Shown: positions 21,951 to 31,602, numbered from the stretch's first letter. The stretch is DNA of 31,874 nucleotides from Shewanella sp. 10N.286.48.A6 (GCF_002873135.1 NZ_MCVI01000014.1:1-31874); one strand, 5' to 3'. Numbers and translations are program-made. Notes: generated by a model not told the origin, from the sequence alone.

Positions 21951-23633
21951 CTAGTTGGTTATTGACTCAGTTTTCGCTGGTCGAAGGCGATTAAACTCAG
22001 AAGCTTCATAGTAACCAGGCCAATCTTGGCTGTTGGCTAATGTTTCTGCCGCTTGGTAGTACACGCTAATATCTTGCAGCGCGCCTGATAAGTCCCACTC
22101 TTCACGGTAATGATCACAGACGTTGTGGTAGCAGCCTTTCATTAACTTTTGCATTTGCTGTTTGTATTGGGCAGTTTGCTCATCTAACGGCACACTACCA
22201 CCACCGGCAAATACAGCTGGGACACCGAGTTTTGCAAAACTGAAATGATCTGAGCGGAAAAAACCACCTGATGCAGGATTGCGTTCACGGGTGACCGTTC
22301 TATTTTGCGATGTCGCTATCTCTGTTAAATAGCGTTCAAGTTCAGATTGGCCTTTACCCACTATGGTGTAATCTTGGGTTTTACCATAAACATTGGTGCT
22401 GTCTAAATTAAATACCGCCACCGATTTATCAATAGGATAGATAGGGTTCGCGGCATAATAGCGTGAACCTAATAAGCCTTGCTCTTCACCTGTGGTGGCA
22501 ATAAAGGTAACTGAACGTTGTAAGGGGTTTCCTGCTTTTGCCTGTTTGGCAAACTGGCGGGCAATTTCCATAATACCCGCGGTGCCAGTGGCATTATCAA
22601 GTGCGCCATTGTAAATATTGTCGCCGTCTTTAGTTGGGTCAACCCCAAGGTGATCCCAGTGAGCTGTAAATAACACATGTTCATCTGCGGCATCGCTACC
22701 TGGTAAGGTGGCCACAACATTGTAACTGTCGGCATACTCTGCCTTGCTGCTAAAGGCGATATCTGCGCTTTGCTTAAGATCGATGTTTATGGCGCTGTTA
22801 GCGGCTCTGGCCATTAAAGTATCAAGCTCAAAGCCTGATTTTTTGAATAAGGCAGTAGCGCTGTCCATGGTTATCCAACCTTCAACCGCAATGCGCTCAT
22901 CTTGTACCGCTTTACTGAATACCAAGTCTTGCTGTGGACCTGTCCAGCTATTTTCAACAACTGACCATGGATATGCCGCAGGTGCAGTATCGTGAATGAT
23001 GATAGCGCCTAAGGCGCCTTGGCGGCTGGCTTCTTCGTACTTGTATGTCCAGCGACCGTAGTAGGTCATTGCTTTACCGTTAAACTTTTTCGATTCTGGG
23101 TTAGCAAAGCCTGGATCATTAACTAATATAACGGCAATTTTACCCGTCATATCAAGACCGTCATAATCATTCCATTGGTATTCTGGAGCGTTAATACCGT
23201 AGCCAACAAACACTAATGGGGCATTGCTAATATTGACTCCGCCTTTATCATGGCGGGTGCTTAGGACGATGTCTTTGCGATATTTAAGCTCAATGCCGGC
23301 TAAACTGACCGCTTGTTGCTCACTGGCGGTGTAACTGACCATGGGCACTGGTTGTAGATAACTGCCTTGATAAGCCCCTTGTAAGCCCATTTCTTCAAAA
23401 GCTGCTGTTAGGTAATCTAAGGTTAATTTTTCGCCGTGAGTTGTTGGCGCTCGGCCTTCAAATTCATCTGAGGATAAGGTTTTAATATCTTGTCTAAAAC
23501 GCGCTTCATCAAAAGTGATGGTGCTGGTTTCTGATGCTAATTGCTGACTTTGTAAACTTTGATTGGTATCAGTACTTTGTTGGCTGCAGGCGCTTAAAAG
23601 GGTAAGTGCGCATAAGGGGAGTATTTTCTTCAT
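21951..23633 (-). CDS. M28 family metallopeptidase lipoprotein
   Basis: The 560-residue precursor starts with a signal peptide ending in the lipobox LLSAC, with lipidated C16. The peptidase domain is split by an inserted protease-associated-type region (about 130-290). The zinc site is complete: H325 and D327 in AHWDHLG, D346 in ALDNATG, E383/E384 in TGEEQG, D411 in NLDS and H463 in SDHFSFA. It should be an aminopeptidase or related exopeptidase anchored in the outer membrane or periplasm, used in peptide nutrition. The specificity cannot be assigned. The ribosome binding site is weak. It has its own terminator ahead of asnB. Confidence 0.92.
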   Translation of the reverse strand: MKKILPLCALTLLSACSQQSTDTNQSLQSQQLASETSTITFDEARFRQDIKTLSSDEFEGRAPTTHGEKLTLDYLTAAFEEMGLQGAYQGSYLQPVPMVSYTASEQQAVSLAGIELKYRKDIVLSTRHDKGGVNISNAPLVFVGYGINAPEYQWNDYDGLDMTGKIAVILVNDPGFANPESKKFNGKAMTYYGRWTYKYEEASRQGALGAIIIHDTAPAAYPWSVVENSWTGPQQDLVFSKAVQDERIAVEGWITMDSATALFKKSGFELDTLMARAANSAINIDLKQSADIAFSSKAEYADSYNVVATLPGSDAADEHVLFTAHWDHLGVDPTKDGDNIYNGALDNATGTAGIMEIARQFAKQAKAGNPLQRSVTFIATTGEEQGLLGSRYYAANPIYPIDKSVAVFNLDSTNVYGKTQDYTIVGKGQSELERYLTEIATSQNRTVTRERNPASGGFFRSDHFSFAKLGVPAVFAGGGSVPLDEQTAQYKQQMQKLMKGCYHNVCDHYREEWDLSGALQDISVYYQAAETLANSQDWPGYYEASEFNRLRPAKTESITN

Positions 23634-23719
23634 AGGTCTTATTCCTATTGTTATCGTTTTTATGTGTTATTGCAGGTTTACAGGCTATATTTGTAGACGA
23701 TATTTCAGACAAAACTACA

Positions 23720-23753
23720 GCGGCATAAAGGCAATAAAGATTATTGTAGCCGC
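23720..23753. repeat. Imperfect hairpin in the M28 gene leader region
   Basis: CAATAA (23732-23737) pairs with TTATTG (23741-23746) inside an outer stem GCGGC (23720-23724) with GCCGC (23749-23753), with an internal loop. It lies 87-120 bp upstream of the M28 start on the minus strand and may sit in the leader. Confidence 0.3.
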
Positions 23754-23761
23754 ATAATGAA

Positions 23762-23796
23762 TCAAGCCTATGCATCACACAAGAGCATAGGCTTGA
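23762..23796. terminator. 12-bp hairpin after nagD
   Basis: A perfect stem, TCAAGCCTATGC (23762-23773) with GCATAGGCTTGA (23785-23796), has an 11-base loop and lies 40 bp past the nagD stop on the minus strand. There is no T tract, so it is a terminator candidate or an mRNA end hairpin. Confidence 0.55.
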
Positions 23797-23835
23797 AATT
23801 ATGTTACCTAATGTTAATCAACAGGAAATAATGGC

Positions 23836-24582
23836 TTAAACCACATCAATATCGCCTGCGCATTTGAACACATGGTTAGGTCTAAATGGCTCTTTATCAA
23901 TATCGTTAAATTGACTAACGCCACTGGTAACCAAGATGGTTTCTAGTCCCGCTTGAAATCCAGCTAAAATATCCGTGCGCATGTTATCGCCAATAATGAT
24001 GGTGTTATCTGAATGACCTTTTATGTGATTAAGTGCTGAGCGAATAATCCACGAACTGGGTTTGCCCACATAAAAAGGCATTTTGCCAGTGATACGCTCA
24101 ATGGGTGAGCATAATGCGCCGCATGCAGGACTATAAGCTGGCCCGTGAGTATCAGGATTGGTGGCAATAAAACGCGCTCCTGCAGCTATAAATTTTGATG
24201 CTTTATGGATCATGTCCCAGTTAAATGAACGGGTTTCACCGACAATTACAAAATCAGGATTAATATCTGTGATGGTAAAGCCTGCATTGTAAAGTTCATG
24301 GGTGAGGGCGCCTTCACCAATCACATAGGCTTTACTGCCTTGTTGATGCTTTAAAAAGTCAGCGGTGGCCATGGCTGAGGTATAAAAACAGGTTTCAGGA
24401 ACGTTAATGCCTGCAGCGCCAAGGCGATTTTGTAAGTCTTTTCCGGTTTGCACAGGGTAATTGGTGAGAATAACCAGTGGGTTGCCTTGTTCAAGTACCC
24501 GATGAATAAACTTGTCACTTCCTGGTATGAGCTTGTTGTCGTGCAGTAAAACGCCATCAATGTCGCAGATAATATTTTTCAT
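23836..24582 (-). CDS. nagD: UMP phosphatase NagD (HAD-IIA)
   Basis: This 248-residue protein matches E. coli NagD almost throughout: catalytic DIDGV (D7, D9), LTNYPVQTG, FYTSAMATADFL, VVGE/IVGETRSFNWDM, NPDTHG, PFYVGKPSSWIIR and IIGDNMRTDILAGFQAG. NagD dephosphorylates UMP and other nucleoside monophosphates in the cytosol. In E. coli the gene sits in the nagBACD operon; here no nag gene is nearby and it is transcribed alone between dld and the M28 gene. A GAGG box precedes the ATG. Confidence 0.95.
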   Translation of the reverse strand: MKNIICDIDGVLLHDNKLIPGSDKFIHRVLEQGNPLVILTNYPVQTGKDLQNRLGAAGINVPETCFYTSAMATADFLKHQQGSKAYVIGEGALTHELYNAGFTITDINPDFVIVGETRSFNWDMIHKASKFIAAGARFIATNPDTHGPAYSPACGALCSPIERITGKMPFYVGKPSSWIIRSALNHIKGHSDNTIIIGDNMRTDILAGFQAGLETILVTSGVSQFNDIDKEPFRPNHVFKCAGDIDVV

Positions 24583-24705
24583 TCACTCGCCTCGAGTCTT
24601 AATCTTTAATGCTATCCATAAAAGGTTTTTTGCCCATTCATACAAACATAATTTGCGCGATAAATCATCTAAATCAATCGAGGAGGTCGTTTTAATTGGC
24701 ACAAA

Positions 24706-24745
24706 AAAAAGCACTGAATTGATAATATCAACTTCAGTGCTTTTT
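24706..24745. terminator. Terminator after the D-lactate dehydrogenase gene
   Basis: The stem GCACTGAA (24711-24718) with TTCAGTGC (24733-24740) continues inward as TTGAT/ATCAA with one bulged base. Runs of A on the left and T on the right flank it. On the minus strand it ends the dld transcript, 22 bp past the stop. Confidence 0.85.
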
Positions 24746-24766
24746 ATACTTGCTTAGCTTAAATGC

Positions 24767-27577
24767 CTAGCGAGTACATTCTTCCAGTAGGTATGCTAAA
24801 TGGCGATACGAAATGCCACTGTGCTGGGTCAAGCCCACTTCACAGGTTCTGTTAGCGTAGTAACCTTCTTTGGTTTCAGCTGGGATCAGCTTTTTAATAT
24901 TACGCAGGGCGCTGGCATTAATTTCTGGTTTATAAAGACCTTTTTCACCGGCATAACCACAACAAGCAATACCATCTGGCAATACCACTGTTTCAGAACA
25001 GGCATCAGCAATGGCTTGAAGTTTTGGCTCAAGTTTCATCTTGCGGGCACTACAACCTTGGTGCAGGGTCACGCTAGATTTCTTGGTGATACTTGGTTTA
25101 ATGTTCGGCAAAATATTGTCGTGCATGAACTCAACTAAATCTGTAATCGCTACTTTAGGATTACCGGTTAGAGTGCGATAAGTACAAGACAATGCGTCAA
25201 CAAGCACAGGGACTTTACCGTTTTCGCTTAGCTCACTCAGGGTATCAATCAGTTCATCACGCTTAGCATCCGCATTTTTGAAATCACCTTTTGACTCCCA
25301 CAATTGGCCACAACACAGCTCACGAGTATTGTCTGGGGTGATCACGTTGTAGCCTGCACGTTCTAGCAAAGTCACAACTACTTCTGGCAGCGTTACCTTG
25401 TTAGGGTCTTTTGGTGTCGGGCCAAAAGTACGACCGCCACATGCAGGGAAGTACAATACCGTCTGCTGACCAGGAATATGAGCCGATGGTTTAGCGACTT
25501 TGCCGCCCTTAGGAAAGTCAGGATTCCAATATGGCACTTCTTTAGTGATCATACGGCCGACATTCATAATTGAGTTGGTGACACCATCACCAGTGATTTT
25601 ATGAATAACACCTAAGGCGTCAAAGCCTGTACTGATCGCTTGGTTAACTAAACCAAAGTGATTAGCTTGAAAGTCGAGTACTTTTTGCTCTGTCGTAGTA
25701 ATGTGCGGAGTACGCAATTTACGCACCAAATTACCCATGCTGTTGTCAACTGGACAAGCAATAGTACAAAGCTGACAAGCTGCACAAGTATCAATCACGT
25801 CATACTTTGAGCTGACGCGCATTGCTTCGGCGGCTTCTTTTTCACCCGATTGCTCTAAACGCTCAATTTCACGCAAGGTTGCGATACGTTGACGAGGGGA
25901 AAAGTTTAGCGCTGAAGTTGGGCAGGTTTTTTCACAAAAACCACACTCAATACAACGATCGACAAAGTCATCCACAACTGGGCAAGGTTTAATATTTTTA
26001 ACATGAACTTCGGCGTCATCGTTTAATAACACACCTGGGTTCAATAACGTGGTTGGGTCGAAAATATGCTTAATTTGTTTCATTAACGTATAAGCATCAG
26101 CACCCCATTCCATTTCTACAAATGGCGCGACAGCACGGCCGGTACCATGCTCAGCTTTCATTGAGCCATCGTACTTATTAATCACCATTTCAGCCACATC
26201 TTCCATAAAGGCATGGAAGCGCTTGATATCAGCGTCGCTGGCAAAAGTTGGGGTGATAATAAAGTGGAAGTTACCTGCCAATGCATGGCCGTAAATAACC
26301 CCTTCAGGGTAGCCGTGCTTATGGAATAGTGCGGTTAAATCAGCCGCAGCTTGTGCAAGGTGTGGTAATTCAAATGCCACATCTTCAATGATAACTGAAG
26401 TACCTTTTGGGCGCGCGCCGCCAATAATTGGGAATAACCCCGAGCGCATTGCCCAGTATTTACTAAATACCGCAGGGTCGGCACTGAAGGTAATTGGGCG
26501 CTCAGTTTTAATATGAGCTATTTTAGCGGTTACTGTTTCAGTGTATTGCGCTAAGGTTTCTGAGTCATTTGCGCGACATTCGATAAGTAAAATCGCCGAA
26601 CCTTCAGGCAAATGTGACAACCACTCTGGCATGCCAGGTTTACCTGTTACGGCTTTAATCGATGCCCAGTCAAGTAATTCTACTGCTGCTACCGCATCAA
26701 TGTTTAATGGTGGTACGGCGCTAGCGGCATCTTCCATACTGAAAAATACTGCCATGGCAGAAGCTTTAAATTTCGCTTCTTCCACAGTGTGGTAGGTCAC
26801 TTCATTAACGAAAGCCAGTGTGCCTTCTGAGCCCACAATCAAGTGGTTAATGATGTCAAATGGGTCGCTATAGTCAATTAACGCATTGATACTGTAACCC
26901 GTGGTATTTTTGATAGAGAACTTTTTCTTAATTCGCGCCGCAAGGGTAGGGTTATTTTGCGTCATTTCTGCTAAGTCCATTAACGACTGCAGTAACTCAC
27001 CATGTGTTGCTTTAAATGCGGCTTTAGACTGATCACAGCCAGTATCAAGTTCAGTACCATCGGCAAAGATTAACTTAGCTGATGCAATGGTCTGATAAGA
27101 GTTTTGCGCAGTACCACAGCACATACCCGAGGCATTGTTAGCGACAATACCGCCAATTTTGGCAGAGGTTAAGGTTGCTGGATCTGGACCGATTTTCTTG
27201 TTTAATGGCTTTAAGGCTGCGTTAGCATCAGAGCCGATAACTGCTGAGCCTAAAGTGATTTTTTGGCTGTCTTCAGTGATTTCAATTTTTCTGAAGCCAT
27301 CATGACCTAAGATAAGCAAAATACCTTCACCAATGGCTTGGCCTGATAAACTGGTACCAGCAGCGCGATAAGTCACAGGGACTTGATGTTTATTGGCAAT
27401 TTCTAGCGTGGCTTTAACTTGCTCGACGTCATCTGCATGAACAACAATTTCAGGGACAATTCTGAAATAACTTGCATCTGTTGACCAAGCGAAACGACGT
27501 ACAGGGTCGTTACTAACGGCATCTTTGCCTAACTTAACCAATAACTCATCCATGACTGTTTGATAATTAATAGTCAT
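24767..27577 (-). CDS. dld: Dld-II type D-lactate dehydrogenase (FAD, 4Fe-4S)
   Basis: This 936-residue enzyme has an FAD-binding PCMH domain (about 35-262, with the GTSLSGQA loop), the FAD-linked oxidase C-terminal domain (about 270-520, EHGTGRAVAPF), two 4Fe-4S clusters (C542, C545, C548, C552 and C598, C601, C604, C608), and two CCG domains (CCG at 755 and 872) of the kind found in GlpC and heterodisulfide reductase. This architecture and the permease next door match Dld-II of Shewanella oneidensis, which oxidises D-lactate to pyruvate and feeds the quinone pool. It follows lldP by 71 bp on the minus strand, so the two form an operon. The lldEFG genes that adjoin dld in S. oneidensis are absent downstream; nagD is there instead. 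Confidence 0.93.
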   Translation of the reverse strand: MTINYQTVMDELLVKLGKDAVSNDPVRRFAWSTDASYFRIVPEIVVHADDVEQVKATLEIANKHQVPVTYRAAGTSLSGQAIGEGILLILGHDGFRKIEITEDSQKITLGSAVIGSDANAALKPLNKKIGPDPATLTSAKIGGIVANNASGMCCGTAQNSYQTIASAKLIFADGTELDTGCDQSKAAFKATHGELLQSLMDLAEMTQNNPTLAARIKKKFSIKNTTGYSINALIDYSDPFDIINHLIVGSEGTLAFVNEVTYHTVEEAKFKASAMAVFFSMEDAASAVPPLNIDAVAAVELLDWASIKAVTGKPGMPEWLSHLPEGSAILLIECRANDSETLAQYTETVTAKIAHIKTERPITFSADPAVFSKYWAMRSGLFPIIGGARPKGTSVIIEDVAFELPHLAQAAADLTALFHKHGYPEGVIYGHALAGNFHFIITPTFASDADIKRFHAFMEDVAEMVINKYDGSMKAEHGTGRAVAPFVEMEWGADAYTLMKQIKHIFDPTTLLNPGVLLNDDAEVHVKNIKPCPVVDDFVDRCIECGFCEKTCPTSALNFSPRQRIATLREIERLEQSGEKEAAEAMRVSSKYDVIDTCAACQLCTIACPVDNSMGNLVRKLRTPHITTTEQKVLDFQANHFGLVNQAISTGFDALGVIHKITGDGVTNSIMNVGRMITKEVPYWNPDFPKGGKVAKPSAHIPGQQTVLYFPACGGRTFGPTPKDPNKVTLPEVVVTLLERAGYNVITPDNTRELCCGQLWESKGDFKNADAKRDELIDTLSELSENGKVPVLVDALSCTYRTLTGNPKVAITDLVEFMHDNILPNIKPSITKKSSVTLHQGCSARKMKLEPKLQAIADACSETVVLPDGIACCGYAGEKGLYKPEINASALRNIKKLIPAETKEGYYANRTCEVGLTQHSGISYRHLAYLLEECTR

Positions 27578-27610
27578 ATTTTGTACTCATATTTTGTTAT
27601 CTACAATGAG

Positions 27611-27636
27611 AGCAAGCAACCTGATGATTGCTTGCT
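27611..27636. repeat. Intercistronic hairpin between lldP and dld
   Basis: AGCAAGCAA (27611-27619) pairs perfectly with TTGCTTGCT (27628-27636) around an 8-base loop. It lies in the 71-base gap of the operon and has no T tract, so it may stabilise the upstream part of the mRNA or tune dld expression rather than terminate it. Confidence 0.55.
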
Positions 27637-27648
27637 ATTAATTCAATC

Positions 27649-29301
27649 TTAGAAACCGCCCCAAGCGACTGCGATAGTACCAGCAACAAAGGCATAAACT
27701 AGTGCGATAGGCATGGTCTTACGAATGATTTCTGATTCGCGACCTGCCATTCCAACAACAGTAGCAGCAGCAACAACATTCATGACACACATCATGTTAC
27801 CTGCGTTAGCGCCAATACCTTGGAGTGCTAAAACTAGCGCATGGTTCATTCCAATGTTGTCTGCAACAGAATATTGTAGTCCAGAGAACATCATATTAGA
27901 GAAAGTGGCAGAGCCAGATAAGAACGAACCGAAGATACCTACAACCGGTGCTGTCCATGCCCATACCGCGCCCATAGTGTTAGCCAGTAAGTCAGCTAGT
28001 GCTACAGGCATTGATGCTAAGTTTGCGCTGTTTTCACCTGAGTTAAGGAAAATTTTCACCATAGGTACTGAAGCACCTAAAGAAATAATCGTAGGCAGCA
28101 TTGAAGAACAAGATGTGGTGAATGATTGCTTAATAGATTTGCTATTCATTTTGAATAATACAAAACCAATTAAACATACCACGATAAAGAAAATACCAGG
28201 GGCATAGAAGGTCGCAAAACCTGCTTTTAATTCAGTACCGAGTAAGCCAGTCCAGCTGATATTGAAGCTGTTTAAGAAGGCTTTGAATGGTTCAACAACA
28301 CGTGACAAGACCAATAACGCAGCCATGATGAGGTAAGGAGACCATGCTGCCATTTGGCTGAATTTAGCAGGGGTAGCAGACTGCTCTGTTACCGCGGCAT
28401 TATCAAAGTCAGATTCAGCAAAATCATGCCAAGGTGTTGATGGCAGTAACCAACCTTTTTTAGCTACAGGAATAACCACAGCCATGCCGACTAATGCACC
28501 AATCACTGATGGGAATTCAGGACCTGCAAAATAGTTAATTAACCAAGCGGGTACAGTGAATGCTAGGCCGGCAAAAATAGCGAACTTCCAAACTTGAAGA
28601 CCTTCAAGGAAAGACTTGTTTCTACCAAAGAACCCGGTTAGTACGCACACCATGACCAAAGGCAATAAACTACCAGTGATTAAGTCAATGGTGATCATGT
28701 GCATTGCAATATACTGAGCGTAGTCAGCAAAATTACCGCCATGTTGGGCGATTTGAACAGCAGCCATGTTCACGCCGCCTTCAGTTAATCCTTGCTCGAT
28801 ACCAAATAGCACAGGCAAACCAATAGCACCAAATGACACAGAGGTTGAGTCAGCGATCAATGCCACAACGGCAGATGCAATCGGCGGAACACCCAGTAAC
28901 ACTAATAGTGGCGCACCAATCGCTGCAGGGGTACCAAAACCAGCTGAGCCTTCAATGAATGAGCCAAACAACCAACAGATAATAATGACCTGAACACGAG
29001 CATCAGCACTAATATTGGTAAAACCAGCGCGGATAGTATCCATTGCACCAGAATATTTAAGGGTGTTAAGTAAAAATACAGCACCAAAAATGATGGTGAG
29101 AGGAGTGAGTGCGGATAACAGTCCCTCTACCACTGAGGCGGCGATTAAAGTGGTATCCATTTGCCAAATAAATAAAGCAGCTAAGCCGGTAGCTACCATA
29201 GATATCGGCATCGCTTTCGATGCGGGCATACGTAATAAAACTAAAAACACCATGACACTGATGATTGGTGTCAGACTTGCGAGCAGTTGTAATATGGTCA
29301 T
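27649..29301 (-). CDS. lldP: Lactate permease
   Basis: This 550-residue protein has about 13 membrane helices and the characteristic LldP/LctP segments GSFIEGSAGFGTPAAIGAPLL (early) and GSFLSGSATFSNMMFSGLQ (late), which come from the two inverted halves. It imports lactate (and probably glycolate) with protons across the inner membrane. It is transcribed first in the operon with dld, with an AGAGG box before the ATG. Upstream lies a 696-bp gap with a FNR-like box. Confidence 0.95.
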   Translation of the reverse strand: MTILQLLASLTPIISVMVFLVLLRMPASKAMPISMVATGLAALFIWQMDTTLIAASVVEGLLSALTPLTIIFGAVFLLNTLKYSGAMDTIRAGFTNISADARVQVIIICWLFGSFIEGSAGFGTPAAIGAPLLVLLGVPPIASAVVALIADSTSVSFGAIGLPVLFGIEQGLTEGGVNMAAVQIAQHGGNFADYAQYIAMHMITIDLITGSLLPLVMVCVLTGFFGRNKSFLEGLQVWKFAIFAGLAFTVPAWLINYFAGPEFPSVIGALVGMAVVIPVAKKGWLLPSTPWHDFAESDFDNAAVTEQSATPAKFSQMAAWSPYLIMAALLVLSRVVEPFKAFLNSFNISWTGLLGTELKAGFATFYAPGIFFIVVCLIGFVLFKMNSKSIKQSFTTSCSSMLPTIISLGASVPMVKIFLNSGENSANLASMPVALADLLANTMGAVWAWTAPVVGIFGSFLSGSATFSNMMFSGLQYSVADNIGMNHALVLALQGIGANAGNMMCVMNVVAAATVVGMAGRESEIIRKTMPIALVYAFVAGTIAVAWGGF

Positions 29302-29437
29302 GCGTACCTCTATTGGAGTGCATATTATAATATTTTAGATTTTTACTAGTTTAAGTGACTTTGTTAACGAAAGCGTAAACCCATTATTCGCTTTTGCTAA
29401 AGTGGCTACAATAGACTGCATTTAGGGATGTTGCTTT

Positions 29438-29451
29438 TTGATCGAGATCAT
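29438..29451. promoter_or_regulatory. FNR-like box upstream of lldP
   Basis: TTGAT-CGAG-ATCAT matches the FNR (EtrA in Shewanella) consensus TTGAT-N4-ATCAA with one mismatch. It lies 137 bp upstream of the lldP start. Regulation of lactate use by oxygen or by CRP in Shewanella makes this plausible, but it was found by eye only. Confidence 0.45.
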
Positions 29452-29686
29452 CTAGATGAACATTGTTTAATACTCTAGCTCAAAGTGTGAGCTGTAATTG
29501 TAGCGGGTATTACTTATAGTGATGAAGATCTCATTTTTAGCGTGGTTACAATGCAATTATTCTGTAATTTTGTGTTAAAGAAGTTAAATTGTCTGTTGTG
29601 ATTGTTTGCTGCTCAAGTATTTTATGGCTTTTGATAAGCCCCCCAAGGCTCTTTTTACTGCCTAACTGACGTCATCAATATCTAAG

Positions 29687-29703
29687 AACTCAATTTTTGA
29701 GTT
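29687..29703. promoter_or_regulatory. Palindrome AACTCAA-TTT-TTGAGTT
   Basis: A perfect 7-bp inverted repeat with a 3-base centre lies 295 bp upstream of the FG-GAP gene start and 386 bp upstream of lldP. It could be an operator or a small terminator; no T tract follows. Confidence 0.3.
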
Positions 29704-29997
29704 AGCCCCAAAGAGGTATAATTCAAGGTGATTATTTAACGTTAGCTATTTTATCTCTTCAGAATCCGCCTTGTGGTCAAATCCGCTGACACCTTTATTT
29801 TATCGCGACTACCCGCTTTACATTTCTTTAACTTGTCTTGACGTAGTTTGGCTAGCTTTTCATATATGATGATTTAAAAACAATGTGTTGATTAAAAAAT
29901 CATTATTAAAAGTGCGCAAGGTCACATTTTGATAGCGACCTAAACAGCCTCGAGATATCCAAATTAACAATAACAACTTCAGCAATAGGGAATACTG

Positions 29998-31602
29998 ATG
30001 GATTACAATAAATCGCGACCAAACTTATTCACACTTCTCGTAACAATAACACTGGCGCTGCAAGCTTGCGGCGGTTCAGATGATAGTACTGGCTTACCCA
30101 CAGACGAGATAGTCAATCCACCAACCAGCACACCGCCGCAGACCACTCCCACTGAACCCAGTTTAGGCGACTTTGTAGCATTTGGCCCAAGTGAGGTTGT
30201 TCGTATTGCCGAAGGTGAGTCTGGTTTTTTAGCAGATTTGGACAGTGGCGATCGTTTTGGCCGCGATCATGACAATGCCGGTGATATTAATGGTGATGGT
30301 ATTGATGATTTGGTCGTCGGTGCTCGCTCGGATGATGACGGCGCAACGGATGCCGGTGCTGTGTATATTTTATTTATGAATCAAGACGGTACCGTCAAGG
30401 CAAATCAAAAAATCTCCATGGTGCAAGGCCGGTTTTCAGATAGCCTAGATGAGGGCGATTTTTTTGGTTATGGCGTTGCTGGCATTGGTGATTACAACGG
30501 CGATACTATTCCCGATATTGCCGTATCGGCGCCCGCAGCCAGTATACCGGCTGTGTACATTCTGCACCTTAATCGCGATGGCACAGTCAAATCCATGGTT
30601 AAAAATGGCGGTATTGTGGCTCAAGGTCTGAGCGCTATTGGGGATATAAATGAAGACGGTAAAATCGATTTAGTGGCCGCCCAACCCAGTAGTGTTGATG
30701 GTGGCAGCATTCAACTGTTATTTTTTGATGAAAATGCAGAGGTTATTGATGATGATATCGTCACCATAGGCAGCAATAAGGGTGGCTTTGGTGATGGGTT
30801 AACTGCCAATGATAGTTTTGGCGGTCGAGAGTCAGCGTTGCTTGGGGATCTTGATAATAATGGTACTCAAGAGCTCGCAGTCGGTGCATTTGAGTCAGAC
30901 AGTGGTATGGGTGCTATTTGGGTTTTGTCGCTTGATAGCGACACTTATGAAGTTGTAGATAAACTGAAAATTGCTCCAGGTCTAGCAGGCTTTGATGAAA
31001 CCATTCCCTTAGATTCAAACCCTAATGGCACTGCTGGTGGACACTTTGGCCATGCCTTAGTGGCAGCTGGTGATTTAAATGGTGATGGCGTGGCCGATTT
31101 AATCACTGGCGCGAATCAATATGGCGCAGGGGTGGGCTATGTATTGTATTTAAACCCCGATAAAAGCGTTAAATCTTATAGCCGCATTAATGAAACCGAG
31201 GGCGGCTTTGATTTATCTTTAGCTTCAGAGGAACGTTTTAGCCGCTCAATGTCATTGGTTGATACTAATAGAGAGCAGGGCACTATTACTGTCAACATGG
31301 GCGGCGGCGCAGGTGTGACAGGGGCAATATATGCCTTAAGGTTTCAAGCATGTGATTTTAGCATTGAAGCTGAAAATACTTTTTGGAGTGAAGGTAATAC
31401 ACTGTTTTCTAACTGGGATCATGGTAGTCAAACCGTAACCGATGCATTAAATTTTGAGCAATGTAGCGTTAAAGCCTTTGAATATAATGGCACCAATATA
31501 ACGGCCAAAGTAGAGGATGGTCGCTGTATTATCAAAGATGCTAGTGCAGTATTGAGTATCAGCGATGAAGGCAGTCAAGCCTATCGCCGCCAATGCCTAT
31601 GA
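29998..31602 (+). CDS. FG-GAP repeat lipoprotein (integrin-alpha-like beta-propeller)
   Basis: The 534-residue precursor has a signal peptide with the lipobox LQAC (C24), a Thr/Pro-rich linker (about 28-56), then FG-GAP repeats forming a propeller. Calcium-loop motifs of the DxNxDG type occur at about 96-104 (DINGDGIDD), 165-173, 216-224, 284-292 (degenerate) and 359-367. Each is followed by an AVxILxLNxDGTVK-like strand typical of these proteins. The C-terminus (about 452-534) is different: it has several cysteines and no propeller motif, and may be a separate binding domain. It should sit on the outer membrane or cell surface, perhaps binding proteins or glycans. A GGGA box lies before the ATG. 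Confidence 0.88.
   Translation: MDYNKSRPNLFTLLVTITLALQACGGSDDSTGLPTDEIVNPPTSTPPQTTPTEPSLGDFVAFGPSEVVRIAEGESGFLADLDSGDRFGRDHDNAGDINGDGIDDLVVGARSDDDGATDAGAVYILFMNQDGTVKANQKISMVQGRFSDSLDEGDFFGYGVAGIGDYNGDTIPDIAVSAPAASIPAVYILHLNRDGTVKSMVKNGGIVAQGLSAIGDINEDGKIDLVAAQPSSVDGGSIQLLFFDENAEVIDDDIVTIGSNKGGFGDGLTANDSFGGRESALLGDLDNNGTQELAVGAFESDSGMGAIWVLSLDSDTYEVVDKLKIAPGLAGFDETIPLDSNPNGTAGGHFGHALVAAGDLNGDGVADLITGANQYGAGVGYVLYLNPDKSVKSYSRINETEGGFDLSLASEERFSRSMSLVDTNREQGTITVNMGGGAGVTGAIYALRFQACDFSIEAENTFWSEGNTLFSNWDHGSQTVTDALNFEQCSVKAFEYNGTNITAKVEDGRCIIKDASAVLSISDEGSQAYRRQCL

Larger units (their letters stand above)
29302..29997. other. Regulatory gap between lldP and the FG-GAP gene
   Basis: This 696-bp stretch holds no gene. 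It contains the lldP promoter (minus), an FNR-like box at 29438-29451, a 7-bp palindrome at 29687-29703, a weak GC hairpin with trailing T at about 29637-29656, and near 29887-29905 an imperfect TTGAT/ATCATT inverted repeat upstream of the plus-strand gene. Such a long divergent region usually carries binding sites for several regulators. Confidence 0.5.

Noticed and set aside
27713..28207. Plus-strand frame across lldP
   Set aside because: It is Pro/Thr/Ala-rich nonsense typical of an antisense shadow of a membrane protein gene.
29637..29656. Possible Rho-independent terminator in the lldP-FG-GAP gap
   Set aside because: The stem is only four base pairs and no gene ends nearby, so I left it out as a feature.
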